Shown here: positions 11,364 to 55,875 of the stretch, piece after piece | Numbering within the stretch: the first letter of the stretch is position 1 | How the letters are laid out: each line of letters starts with the position of its first letter | Assembly: GCF_905147365.1 (NCBI RefSeq) | Contig: NC_056420.1 | Location: 6,830,001-6,894,000 of the forward strand | DNA: 64,000 nt | Origin: Aricia agestis | Lineage: Eukaryota; Arthropoda; Insecta; Lepidoptera; Lycaenidae | Direction: 5' to 3' | Position numbers and translations under genes: made by a program | The notes under the pieces: model-generated | Told to the model about the DNA's origin: nothing | What the model saw: the letters and a program-made list of their open reading frames with translations, nothing else | Database searches by the model: none

Positions 11364-12352
11364 CCTCTATACTTTTACATACTATGTATCTAAATCAAAT
11401 AACCCAATAATTTAATATGTAAGGGAAATGCTGTCGCCGTGACCGACTTATGTTTATTGGATCAATATTGTTAGCCCGACGGTGTAATGACCAGTTAGCC
11501 GTTTTAAAAGGAGTTTATTGTACCGTTAGGTTAGGTTACTTCAATCGTCTTATATATAAAAATGGATTTCCAAATGTGTTAGTCGCGTTAAAACTCGAAA
11601 ACGGCTGAGCGGATTGGGCAGATTTTAGTCTTAAGAGGATACACCAGGGGCGAGAGAAATTGAAAACAGGTATTTGAAAACGTCTTGCTGTCTCACCAAT
11701 CTCAAGTCTCCCACCGCAGAGCGCGATAGAGACAACACGATAAAAGTTCTAATAAAAGAACAGAAAATCTTCGATTCGTTGTCCGCTGATTCCTTCTCCG
11801 AAACTTAACCGATTTAGGTACTTTTTTCATTAAGAATTAAAGCAAGGCTTGATCTGTGTTCCTATGTTTTGTTTTTTTTTTTGTATATTTTAGCCAGTTT
11901 TGTTTTCTGGGTGTTTGAACACAGAGGAAAATCTGGCCATTTTTTGGGTTTTTGGACGTTCTTATCTTTTTTAATAATAAAATTATGAAAAAAAAGAAAA
12001 CATAGGGACATGCTAATAGTGGCCATAGATATTCAGGAAAAAAATTATAAATCTGTGGCATTATCCAGGGAGGAAACAGGGGACAACGTTTGTATGGAAA
12101 AACGGCGGTGTGGACTCCTCTTAAGATATTCGTAGAAGTACAGGGAAGGTTTTAAAGTGACACGAAGTTCACCGGGACAGCTAGTTATAAATTAAAACGA
12201 TTTTTCTATATTGTTAGTTTCTCTAAAACTCGAGAACGGCTGTACCGATTTGGGAAGTCCACGGATGGATTATATGAGGAGGGTAGTGATAAGACCTTCA
12301 CCGGATCGTCTAGTGATAAAAACTTAAAGAATCATCTAAATAATTTTTTGAA

Positions 12353-12678
12353 TTTTTTTTTAATGAAATAAGGGGGCAAACGAGCAAACGGGTCACCTGA
12401 TGGAAAGCAACTTCCGTCACCCATGGACACTCGCAGCATCAGAAGAGCTGTGCGTTGCCGGCCTTTTAAGAAGGAATAGGGTAATAGGGGAGGGTAGGGA
12501 AGGGAAGGGAATAGGGGAGGGAGGGAAGGGAATAGGGTAGGGGATTGGGCCTCCGGTAAACTCACTCACTCGGCGAAACACAGCGCAAGCGCTGTTTCAC
12601 GCCGGTTTTCTGTGAGAACGTGGTATTTCTCCGGTCAAGCCGGCCCATTCGTGCCGAAGCATGGCTCTCCCACGTATA
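12353..12678 (-). mobile_element. A-tailed SINE copy
   Basis: Near full length with a T-run at the left and the head ending at about 12676. Confidence 0.8.
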
Positions 12679-12688
12679 AAGCGTCTAA

Positions 12689-13074
12689 GGTTGGGTTGCA
12701 CCAGAGGCGTGGTTAAAGTTAAAGTTAAGGTTAAAGTTATAGTTTAGGCTAAATTTAGCTTTAACTTTAACCTTAACTTTGACCGGAGAAATTGACAGAT
12801 GACAGCTGGTCCAACAAGGTTATAAATGAACGTGGACGGGGGCGCTGCTGGTAAAGGAGAACTGTCAAAAATGGCGTTTTTGTATGATGACAGCGTTAGT
12901 TAATTTTTTCGCCAGGTGCATTTTAAACCTTGTCGAGCTTTATGGTTATGGTTAAATATGGCGTCTTGATGGCGTCCATTTTTAATTTTAACCAAAGATT
13001 TGACATTTTACATTGTAGTTAAAGTTATAGTTAAAGTAACAGTTATAGTTAAAGTTAGTTAGTGCAACCCAACC
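12689..13074. mobile_element. PIF/Harbinger-like MITE, TAA duplication, carrying a nested MITE
   Basis: Ends GGTTGGGTTGCAC and GTGCAACCCAACC are perfect inverted repeats flanked by TAA at 12686-12688 and 13075-13077. Both subterminal regions carry repeated GTTAAAGTTA/GTTATAGTTAAAG words. A second element sits at about 12814-12932. Confidence 0.75.
12814..12932. mobile_element. Nested small MITE
   Basis: ACAAGGTTATAAATG at the left and AAACCTTGT at the right enclose GGTAAAGGAGAACTGTCAAA and GTATGATGACAGCGTTAGTT. The same core occurs at 46838-46966 inside a different host MITE. Confidence 0.65.
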
Positions 13075-13521
13075 TAAATATATTTACGGTAAGGTACGTA
13101 TTTCGCCCGAAATCACGAGCAACATCTAGTTGCTTATAGTCGTAGTATGAAAAGTTTAATTCAAAATATAGTGTTCATTAAAACTCATTTATAAGTGGAA
13201 ACGGCTTAAGAGAAAGATAATTATGAAAAATATTGTATGTGACAACTGTACGACTCTAAAAGGATCGTGTTCCCAGCATCGTTGAAAACTTTTAATTAAG
13301 TCTCGCATACTTTTATTATGTTAGCTCTAGAAACTTTATTTTAAAGTACATTATATTAAACATATAATATGAATAGGCTAGGCTATAGAATAATAGCAGT
13401 AGTACTGCTATAGAAGTATAAATGGTATTTAGTCTAAGTGGCTTTTGATAATTCTGTAAGACTGTAAACTTAGGCTTCGCCATTAATATTAATTTGATCA
13501 CGTGATCTTTTTTACCTTTTC

Positions 13522-13583
13522 TATAAAATGGGGCAAACGAGCAAAGTCACCTGATGAAAAGCACCTAGCGTCGGCCATGGGCC
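13522..13583 (-). repeat. SINE tail fragment
   Basis: GGGGCAAACGAGCAAAGTCACCTGATG and the following CATGGGCC match a worn tail of the A-tailed SINE. Confidence 0.55.
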
Positions 13584-13894
13584 ATCATCAATATATCCAC
13601 AATATTTTGAAAATGTTCACGAAATCTGTAAAATATTTTATTTCACAGGCGAGAAACTTAGTTTTCCTGTAAAAATCATAATATGGAAATCGGAAAGAAG
13701 AGTGTCAAGTATGAAAAATCGTAAGGATTTGCTAATGGTTGTGCCGAGTGCGTGAGTTCTTGAGAAGGAGCTTATTCGTGCCACCAATTCTGCTTTACGA
13801 CTTTACGTATAGAAAATACATGGTTTATTGTGGTTTAGCGCTTTACCACCTCATTAAAATAATACTTACACACTTTTTTATCTATATTGAAAAT

Positions 13895-14155
13895 CGGCCT
13901 CGTGCGAGTCGGACTTGCGAACGAAGGGTTCCGTACCATTATAGAGCAAAAACATGTTTGTTGTATGGGATGTTAAATGTTTGATTTATTTATTTTTTAG
14001 TAACTATTGCCGTTATAGCGGCAACAGAAATACATAATTTGTGAAAATTTCAACTCTCTAACTTGATAACTAAATTCTTGAGATACATGAAGACGGACAG
14101 ACCGCAAAGTTTTAGTCTCGTTTTTAACCTTTGGGTACGAAACCCTAAATATTAA
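13895..14155 (+). repeat. LINE (RTE-like) 3' end
   Basis: CGTGCGAGTCGGACTTGCG, AGGGTTCCGTACCATTATAG, GTTATAGCGGCAACAGAAAT, GTGAAAATTTCAACT and TTTGGGTACGAAACCCTAA are landmarks of a very common lepidopteran retroelement 3' end. No coding part remains. Confidence 0.65.
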
Positions 14156-14159
14156 CCCC

Positions 14160-15600
14160 TAACAAATAGTGCCATTTCAGCTGCGCTATAAGACACATTC
14201 AAATTGGTAGTATTACATCAATCGCTTTGTTTACAGTTTGATTTAAATATATTGAAACGAAGTTGTATAATATGTTTCAACTCTCGAGACGATTAAAGTT
14301 TTGATGCCATGCAATTTACGTCTGTTAATTTCCTCGTAACATCTTCAAGTCTGAAACTTCGAGTAGTCATTAGATAAGCTGCAACTATTAAATAAATATT
14401 CGTTAAATTAAGTTTTATTTCTTATCGTGTCAACACTGAAAAGGTTTTCTGTGTTTTACTATCATGATGGATTTTACAATGATGTAACCACCACTTCGAA
14501 AATTCTTCGAAAATAGGCAAATTGGGACGAATACTTCACTTCACTTACAAACGCTTAGCAATATCATTGTGGCCCATGGGCCAAAATAGAGAGGCCGCTT
14601 AATAATCCAATATGTAGTTAATATAATAGTTATTATTTAAAAGTAAAAGCTTTAGCCGCGACTGCAACATGACGACTGAGTTGTATATTTTTGAAAGACC
14701 CATTCACAACTGAACTTTATTTACTATTTACCATACAACAACACACATTGAATAAGCAATAAACATACTTGCTTCTCGCGATGGCGCTGTTCCAAAAAAT
14801 GGCTTCTAAAATTCATCGCGCCGCCTCGCGACGTTGCAGTGCGAATTGACCCCTAGACGTAAAGGCAAAACGCCAATAAAAAGGCAAGGGCACTAATATC
14901 TAAGTAATGCCTTTTACGCTTTCTATGACTGCCAAGCTTTTTATTAATTCATGATTACATAGTGCACTGTGCAGCTGCTCGTAGCATTGCCAAGAATTTG
15001 AAATAAAGCAGGATTGTCACATTCATTTAGTTTTGATGTCTTGTCTTTATTCTGAGACCTCTTTTTAACTGTGTAGAACTTAACCAACTTTACAACAGAG
15101 GATGTTTCTACGGTTATAATAGATAACATACCTTTAGTAGAAATACATAGAGACATAGAGAAAGATTCTGTCGTTGAAAAGGCAAAGAAACAGCAACCAA
15201 ATTACAATACAGAACAAAACTTGTCTTTATTATCATTTAATTAATTTATAGGGGACCCTTATTCGGAAGGGTCTCTTGTATGTGACAAAGAGTCAGCAAA
15301 TTTAATAAATACGTTATTAAAGAAAATTTTGGGAAGATATTTCAGTCACGTTCTCTATCAGAACTCGTTATCAGAATTTTAATCGGAGAGGAACGACAAT
15401 ATTATGGACCTTGTAGCCAATCACGTGGTGATCCTTTTGTAAGCCTTCAAAGTCCTATCTTTGACCCAATTTCACCAACCTATGTTTGTTAAATCCTAAC
15501 GAGGCATTACTTAACGGAGCTTAGAAAATTAAACAGACTGTTAAAATACTTATGTCCCACAGTAATAATTTAACAGCGGATTAGTAAATGCAATGTTAAG
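14160..15600. other. Intergenic, mostly featureless
   Basis: AT-rich with short chance ORFs only. A worn MITE scrap (CGCGACGTTGCAGTGCGAAT) lies around 14825-14850. Confidence 0.5.
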
Positions 15601-15606
15601 ACCCAG

Positions 15607-16349
15607 TTTCATCAAGCAATGTTAAATAAATAATGGCTTGTTAAATCAGTTAATGGCCTGTTAGAGCTATCGAGCGTTCCACCATGCCCTAATGTCATGT
15701 TAAATCACCGAGTGAACAACTATCAATTCGTTCATTCTTGTTATAAGGCGACGAAATTGCAATGTACAAGATTAATACGACATGTTTGCTGCAATGTGTC
15801 ACTTTCTTCCATAGTAATATAATAGTAGATAATGCGACCAAATTAAAATATCACTGATCGCATACATTTGTTACGCTATAATAGTTCTTCTTAATTTACC
15901 AGGTTAATAATTATTATCTGTCAAAGCTGAAAACATGAATCATAATACAAACTTTTATTTACATATTTCGGTTTGGTAATTTTGATACAAGTTAGTATAT
16001 TTGCAATGTCAAGGAAAATCCGAAGGCTGAATTTTTGGCAAAGTGAAAATAAATAATTATTCATAACTATGAAAATAATTAATAATAAGGACGTAGCGGA
16101 AACATGGCAAAAAGTCTCAAAAGTCAAAACAGATTCTTTTATTGATATTGCATATTATTGTCTTTGAAAGTTGTTATTTTGACTCATATTGCCTGTTAAA
16201 TATTTAACGGACCTCCATAGCAGGAATTAAATTTAACACCGTGTTAGTTAATTTAACATGACATTAGGGCATGGTGGAACGCTCGATAGCTCTAACAGGC
16301 CATTAACTGATTTAACAAGCCATTATTTATTTAACATTGCTTGATGAAA
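15607..16349. mobile_element. DNA transposon with perfect 99-bp terminal inverted repeats
   Basis: The first 99 bases (TTTCATCAAGCAATG...) are the exact complement of the last 99 (16251-16349). The 545-bp interior is AT-rich and non-coding. Identity of the arms suggests a young insertion or gene conversion. No target duplication is clear. Confidence 0.8.
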
Positions 16350-16939
16350 ACAAAAAGTTAGACTAGATTTAGTTGTAAATTTGAAATAGTGATGATAAAT
16401 GTAATGTTTTGTGAGAACATGTAAAAGACAAAAAATGTAATTGTCTATACTTAGGAAGTGTTTGCCAAATGTATCACTCAATTTATTTTTGTAACACGTG
16501 TTTCTCGCCGTGTATAATAATTTGTAAATTATTTTGTGAGAAATAAAGTCTTAAACCGTATTTAAGACGTGTTGTGACTTGTGAGTACAATACTAGTTAT
16601 TTACGTCCTAGTCCAAAATATTTTATCAAATCCTACTTTAGAAATTATGATTAGTATTTAAAAAAGTATCTTATTTTTTTCGAAAACTTCACTTAAAAAC
16701 CATAGATTTGGTTGAACATGCAGGTCAAGATAAGTTGAAAAAGTTTGGGTTTTAAATTTTCTATTAAAATACGCTACTATCGCCATCTATGATTTGTAGT
16801 TCATCAGTTTGTTGACCTTATGAACATTGCTTGCCATATTAAATAATTATTATGTCTAGGTTCTAGGGGACGTTTATTCAACATTATTTACAGGTTTTCA
16901 AATAGATGGCGCGTATCAGCTTTATAAAAAATATTTTAA

Positions 16940-17300
16940 TTGGGGTATGAAGATTTTTATATGGAGCCTGGCCGACCTACTTTCCGCCATTGTGTTTTTC
17001 CGTGTTTACAAATATTTTTTTCAAAAATGGATAGCTAACATCAATACAAACACAAATAATCTTGGACAAAACCGCGTAAGGTGTCACATTTCGAAGATTT
17101 GAGCTGCCAAAGTTGCAATATCTTAAATTGGTAAAACTTTGGCAGCTCATATCTTCGAAGTGTGACACTTTATGCGGTTTTGTCCAAGATTATTTTTGTT
17201 TGTATTGATGTTAGCTATCCATTTTTTTTTTAATAATCGTGAACGCGAAAAAACACTATAGTGGTACGGTAGGTCAGCCAAAATCTTCGTTCCCCAAAAC
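16940..17300. mobile_element. Long inverted-repeat (foldback) element
   Basis: Arms of about 150 bp face each other around 17110-17130. The best part is CTTGGACAAAACCGCG at the left against CGGTTTTGTCCAAG at the right, continuing through ATGGATAGCTAACATCAATAC. Weaker similarity (GATGGCGC, TAAGGTTGAC) may extend it to about 16800-17380. Confidence 0.7.
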
Positions 17301-17513
17301 AGCGCCATCTTTGCTTTGTTAGTAAATACTTTCGTCTAGAAGTTAGTCAACCTTATTGCTTGTGGTGTCAACTGTCAAGGTGTCAATTATATTCAACATG
17401 ATTTAAATACATGCCATTACTTAATACGTTGTTTACGACTTGACCAGCAACTTGTTATGGCGTTGCCATGACAATAACAATATGTTTTGGACATGCGCAA
17501 TAAAAGGTTTGTC

Positions 17514-17901
17514 CAATTATTATTTTTTAACAAAAAATTAAAACCGACTTCCAAGGTAAAAACAATAAGAATATTAACTAATTCTTTCTCTAATAGTGCC
17601 TTTTCCAGAATTCGTCAAAATCCCAACTATTTCTGTACATATTATAGTCTTCACTACTTTGAAGTCGGTACCAGCTAATGAAACCATGACTTCAGTCAAT
17701 GTCAGAATATCTGAAATATTTGGGACTGGTACCGACTTCAAAGTAATGAAGACTATAATATGTACAGAAATAGTTGGGATTTTGACGAATTCTGGAAAAG
17801 GCGCTATTAGAGAAAGAATTATTTAATACTTTTTAGTTAATATTCTTATTGTTTTTACCTTGGAAGTCGGTTTTAATTTTTTGTTAAAAAATAATAATTT
17901 C
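17514..17901. mobile_element. Foldback element with ~155-bp arms
   Basis: TATTTTTTAACAAAAAATTA and ACCGACTTCCAAGGTAAAAA at the left return as complements at the right. Inner arm parts include GTCTTCA and GACTTCAAAGTA around the centre at ~17700. The 76- and 63-codon frames inside are incidental. Confidence 0.8.
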
Positions 17902-18049
17902 ACTCTTTTTAGTTATTTATGCAATGGTAAATACATTTAAGTGTCAGTTGTAGATAGATATGATTTAGGTATGAAACTATCACATCTATTAACTGTAAGT
18001 ACTTAAACTTGAATTACGTTGAATAAAATTTACATAGTAGCATATTATT

Positions 18050-18290
18050 ATGCTTTCAGTTCTTAAAACAACAATGAAACCAAAGAGTCAGAAGTTCTCT
18101 AAGCACTTTAATTTGGAACCGTAGTATACCCGTGGCAAAATCTTACTATTATGCTTACTTGGTAGCGTATGCTTAGAATACTAAATCGAAATCGCTATAA
18201 TATTATGTTTCCTTATAAATTTTGAGGAGCTCCCTATAATATAACACATGGATATCATTATCAAATTGCCAACTTAGTAACCGTAGTACC
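18050..18290. repeat. Old interspersed repeat copy
   Basis: Contains TATGCTTTCAGTTCTTAAAA and GGCAAAATCTTACTATTATG, shared in worn form with 19310-19460. Confidence 0.4.
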
Positions 18291-18428
18291 AAAGTGGTAT
18301 GATAATATACTTTAAAAGAACAAAATAATTTTGAAAATCATGTATAATGCTGGTTAATAATGTAGGAAATTAATTTTGCTTTTCAGCCCTGGATACCCTA
18401 TTTTATGATTTTTTAAATTAGCCTATAC

Positions 18429-18775
18429 TTTTTTTTTTTTTTATGAAATAAGGGGGCAAACGAGCAAACGGGTCACCTGATGGAAAGCAACTTCCGTCGC
18501 CCATGGACACTCGCAGCATCAGAAGAGCTGCAAGTGCGTTGCCGGCCTTTTAAGAGGGAATAGGGTAATACGGGAGGGTAGGGAAGGGAAGGGAAGGGAA
18601 TAGTTGAGGGTGGGGAAGGGAATAGGGTAGGGGTTAGGGGATTGGGCCTCCAGTAAACTCACTCACTCGGCGAAACACAGCGCAAGCGCTGTTTCACGCC
18701 GGTTTTCTGTGAGAACGTGGTATTTATCCGGTCGAGCCGGCCCATTCGTGCCGAAGCATGGCTCTCCCACATATA
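18429..18775 (-). mobile_element. A-tailed SINE copy
   Basis: Full length, long T-run at the left, head ending CCCACATATA; G-rich tract on the plus strand at 18555-18640. Confidence 0.8.
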
Positions 18776-18889
18776 CTGTTCCACCGCTGGGCAAAGGCCT
18801 TTCACTGATTTTAGTTGTCTACAAGACAAGGCTTTATGTGTAGATAACCACTACGAATATTAACTATCCATATTATATTACTGTAAGCA

Positions 18890-19760
18890 AAAATGTGGTA
18901 AATGCTTGGAGTTGTCTAAGCGATGCTGCAATTTCCAAATTTTCATCTTTAAAGGTTCAGGAGTTCTGTTCAGTACCTTTGGACCGAAAGACACCTTCGT
19001 ATGAAATTTCTCTTATTTGTAACATAATAAATGTTTAAGTTACTAGAAACAACATTTTAACCACTATGTGTGTTTTGATAAATTTCAAGGATTTCCCTCG
19101 ATTGCTCATAGATCCCATCATCAGCTCACCACTTTCGTAATTGTCATACAAAATTAAGATTATATCTTATACGAGAATTTTGAAAATCGGTCCACAAACA
19201 ACGAAATAATCATCAAAAACATATGCTCCGATATAAATATCATGAAAAGTACCAACAATTAGGTCTTTGTGTGATGACCCATGGTATAATTATGATTGTG
19301 ATGATGATGATCAATCAAATTGATGTGTTGGCTTATGCTTTCAGTTGTTTAAACAACGCCGAAATCCCCAAACCTGTATCTATAAGGATTCAAAAGTTCT
19401 GTTCGGTACCTTCGGATCCAGAGTATAACCTGGTGCGAAATCTTACTTTTTGGTAGCATTTACCTTGAATGCTTCAGAAAAAATCAAAATCACTATATGT
19501 TTTGATACAAACTTCAAGGACTCCTCTCGATTCCTCATGGATCCCATCATCAGATCACCATTTTTATGAACATGGTACCAAATTCGAATTCAACCCTGTA
19601 CAACAACAAAAAAATCCTGAAAATCGGTCTACAAACGGCGAAGTTATGGTTGAACATACAAAAAAAATATATATATACAGACGAACATATAACCTCCTCC
19701 TTTTTGAAAGTCGGTTAAAAATACGCCGACGAACACGGCCAGAATATTCAACCTTTTTAC
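18890..19760 (+). repeat. Two tandem-like copies of an old interspersed repeat
   Basis: Segments near 18950-19200 and 19370-19640 share AGTTCTGTTC-GTACCTT, TTCAAGGA-T-CCTCGATT, TCATGGATCCCATCATCAG and GAAAATCGGTC-ACAAAC. The second ends with TTTGAAAGTCGGTTAAAAA and CGCCGACGAACACGGCC. It resembles a non-coding retroelement 3' region; the class is uncertain. Confidence 0.5.
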
Positions 19761-19860
19761 CTTGCGTTAAAGTTACTTCACCATGTTAATAGATGGCACT
19801 TAAGTGTTTCACCAAAAATATGATTAAATAATTAAAATATTGGCAAGACACAGAGGATTA

Positions 19861-20175
19861 GTGTCTAAACACACTAGGCCGAAGTTACGCGGCGTAAATT
19901 CCGCGTGATTACGTCAACGTATACAAAATACGGACGGAACGCGATGGAATAGTGTGTCATACATTGCGGGCGTTTAGTGTCTAAACACACTATGCCGAAG
20001 TTACGCGTCGGAAATTCCGCATGATTACGCCATACAATCGCATACAAAATACGGACGGAACGCGACGAAATAGTGTGTCATGTGATTTTCCGCCGCGTAA
20101 CTTCGGCCTAGTGTGTTTAGATACTAATCATGCTGAATTTACGCCGCGTAACTTCGGCCTAGTGTGTTTAGACAC
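19861..20175. mobile_element. MITE, TTA duplication, with repeated ends
   Basis: GTGTCTAAACACACTAGGCC at the left and its complement at the right, flanked by TTA at 19858-19860 and 20176-20178. An internal copy of the end starts at about 19978 and another inverted copy ends at about 20131, so the element carries duplicated termini. TTA fits PIF/Harbinger. Confidence 0.7.
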
Positions 20176-20459
20176 TTAGGGAAAGGCACATTAAATGTGC
20201 TTAAAAATTAAAGAGAAATTTTCTCTTCTCTGGAACTGCTTGAAGATGCCTTTTGGATTCCTAATCTTGCGCGCTGACTGTTGTATGGAATGCCTCTTCT
20301 AAAGGTTATAATTATATGGACCTATACTAAATAATAACTATATTATTATACTGGGAAAAGGTGAGGGTAGACGGAAAACTTTACCGCTACCGGAAAACAA
20401 GCGCGTGTCAGGTCACGACTCAGGGTTTAATATTTCTATACAATAATAAATAAGGAAAG

Positions 20460-20689
20460 CCGTGTTTACGTATTTCACAACTAGGTGGCGCATTGCGTGA
20501 GTAAAATATATTTCTATACAATAATATTTATTTATTAAGGTAGGTAACAATAATTATAATAATTGTTACCTAGTCATAATTTAGAACAATTTTATATGTT
20601 TTTATATATAAAATATTTATAGAACCCTTCTTTAATATAATATTTTTATCACGCAATGCGCCACCTAGTGGTAAAATACGTAAACACGG
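20460..20689. mobile_element. MITE with 41-bp inverted ends
   Basis: CCGTGTTTACGTATTTCACA and CTAGGTGGCGCATTGCGTGA return inverted at 20649-20689 with two mismatches. A second palindrome (GGTAACAATAATTATAATAATTGTTACC type) lies at about 20544-20571. Confidence 0.7.
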
Positions 20690-20939
20690 TTTTTTAATTA
20701 TTTTTATTTCTTAACATTTATAGAGCTTTGAAAATAGCAATCAGCATTTAAAATTTAATTTTAACTCTGATAATATGAAATGCTATGCAATCTGCACTAC
20801 ACATTTTAAATTGTGTCTACTGGGGACCGGGGAGACCAACTTGTATTACAACTTTGGAGTTACCATAGTTTGTTACTTGTAGTAAAAACTGATCCTAAAA
20901 ATGATCCTTGGGTTCTTTAAAGGATTAACAAAAAAAACT

Positions 20940-22666
20940 TGCAGAATTTTAAACATTTTTATTATCATTCGTTTTCAAACTACACCTTCAAATTGATTAT
21001 AACTAGGGTAAGCTATAACTACCTAACATACGACCTCGCTACGTCGTTAATGCAAAAATTTTGACACTTCAAAATGTTCAACAAAAAATTATACATACAT
21101 TAACCTACAATCCTTTATAGAACTACGTTACTTATGCGGTACAAGCGGATGAGCAGAGGCCGCGTTAGCGCGTAGCCAAGTCGTTCAATTGTTCATTTTG
21201 CTCACACGCAGTATACTAGTAAAATATTATGTAAATAATTATTGTTATTAAAATTAGTTGCACACTTGCGTAGCTGCTGCGCGGTGGTTTAGTAACCTTA
21301 AATATACTTCACATCAAAATTCGCTCGTTACATCCAGTGTAAATACAATTCAAATCACTCAACAAAACATCCAAACACAATTTTAAGTCTCGAACAACGT
21401 TGTTAGTTACAAAATCAGGTACAAATTAATATAAATTAAGTCTAAGGTAACTGAATCGCTCAGGAAGATATTTGAGATCACGTTTTTCAACATTCGCTAT
21501 CAATCCGGACATTTATTCACAAATAAAGCATAACGCTCTATAAACACTAATTTTTTTGGCTTTTCTTTTATCCAACTAAATCACAGAAAAAACTATAATG
21601 TCACATCGCTACCTCACTTTCGGTGAAAATGAAGCGTCGATATCTAATCTATATTAAATACGAGGGGCCCATAAACATCGTAATCCTACTTAATTAAGTC
21701 TAATGTAACAAAAAATATAAATAAGTCAATGTGAATATTACATAACATGTGCAATCTTTCTATGATCTTAATTATACGCGAATGTGCCATAAATATGGGT
21801 TATTTACTAGAAACGATTGCTACATCATGTAAGACGCAATCGCGTCTTGGGCCTTGGCCTTTTACTCCTGTGCCTCCGACACTCCTTATTCTATTACATT
21901 GTAAAACTGTCCTATTGCGGTGCAAAAGTTACTAACTCTTAATACTATTGCTACTTATGAATTGAAAAGATTGCACGGCCATAACTCGTGTATGAATTAA
22001 GTCTAATGATAAAGTGTTGTGAAAAAATAAATAAATACACACAGTATCAAAACCAACCTTACTACTATGGAGTAAAATATATTAATCTGCATTCACGACC
22101 GGCGCTTTCCCATTGCATTCGATAGATGGCGTTACGGCTTAAACTATATCAAACTTGCGTCTAAATAAAATAATCTAGGTTCTATAAATATTAAAATAAA
22201 TAAGTTACCTAAATACGTACTGGAAAAGCGCCTCGACCGAACAGGCGTCTTTTAGGCCACGGCCGTCCTATTCTGAATTGGTCCAATAATCATCGCGAAA
22301 TATAAATAAAATAGCGAATAAAGCATACTGTAACACTAATTCGTTAACATTAAGTGATATAGAAAAAGCATACAGTATCAAAACTCGTGGGACTAGCGAG
22401 GTTCAGAACCTCAGGTCAAGCCTTACGCTTACACTATCTTTGGTATCATTCACTGATCTAAGCTATAACACATAACCGCTTACTTTACGAATAAATATCA
22501 AAACCTTCCAAAATTTACACCCATTCGAAACTTCTCGGATCGAAAAATTTTCGAATTCACTCCCAACCGTTTTCGAATCGGTCGGAAACTTCCCGAATGA
22601 TTCGAAAAGTTTACGAATTGAATCCGACAGTTCTTGAATCGGTCCAGTTTCCTTCTGATTCTTCTT
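20940..22666 (-). other. Probable 3' UTR of the SHB-like gene
   Basis: About 1.7 kb downstream of the stop contains no recognised transposon, in sharp contrast to both flanks, which fits transcribed sequence under some constraint. On the minus strand an AATAAA at 20958-20963 is followed by a T-rich stretch (around 20925-20945) that could be the downstream element. An earlier AATAAA at 21512-21517 could give a shorter form. Repeats resume below 20690. Confidence 0.5.
20958..20963 (-). terminator. Candidate poly(A) signal AATAAA
   Basis: The minus strand reads AATAAA with a T-run about 20-30 nt downstream, at the end of the repeat-free 3' flank of the SHB-like gene. An alternative AATAAA lies at 21512-21517. 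Confidence 0.4.
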
Positions 22667-55095
<32,429 letters not shown>

Positions 55096-55164
55096 CTGAA
55101 ACAATATAAAACAAGTAAATACTAAAGTAAGCTCCAAGGCAAGTACTAAAATTGATACATATGT

Positions 55165-55573
55165 GATGATAGTCTAAGAGCGAGTGTTCGGCAGACTTAC
55201 TACTTCAACGTAGCATGCTTCATATTAATGCCAGGTGTACTGAATTGAAACGAAATATGAAACGTTTGGAACAGTCAGTGACCAATGCATCAACGGTAAT
55301 ACACTGATACCTGGCATTTTCACGTAAAAGGGGTGACAGACGTGCGAGTAAGTACGCGGACTTATGGCTCGGCGATCTTAATCGCCTATGTGTCAGCAAA
55401 GAGCCGCAAGGCGCGAGCCTGGGGGTATGGTAATCCAGTGTCAGCGATTCTCGTGTGTCACCGACGCGAGCCAAGTAAGCTCGCGAACATAAAACCCACG
55501 TAAAGCACGTGTTCAAGTTCGTACGTCTATCAGGCCTTTAAGTCTGCCGAATACTTGCTCTCAGTCTATGATC
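55165..55573. mobile_element. MITE with ~35-bp inverted ends
   Basis: GATGATAGTCTAAGAGCGAG and TTCGGCAGACTTA at the left return inverted as TAAGTCTGCCGAA and GTCTATGATC at the right. The 98-codon frame inside is incidental. Confidence 0.65.
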
Positions 55574-55875
55574 TTTAAAGGCGAGATTGCACTAAGCGAC
55601 ATTACGCTGCAGCAAAGGGACGCGACACTTCACGTTCCACAGCACTGACGGTTCATGTCGCGCAGCTTCGCTGTCGCGTTGTGCAGCTTAGCTGATACAA
55701 TTTCATGCGAAGAATATTTGACCGTGATGTGTCGCATCGATTCATTCAAGCGTAGTGTTGCTTTGTCTGCACTCTGCAGGTATCACCTCAAATGTAAATG
55801 TGTCTGCGACATCCAGACTTTCCATATTTCATAAAAGCTGAAAGTTTTTCTGTATGCGACCCCTTACCTAATAGA

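Noticed and set aside
17487..17826. Overlapping 63- and 76-codon ORFs
   Set aside because: They are mirror images created by the arms of the foldback element at 17514-17901.
55220..55516. 98-codon minus-strand ORF considered as an upstream SHB-like exon
   Set aside because: It sits inside a MITE, has no suitable splice sites and no family similarity.
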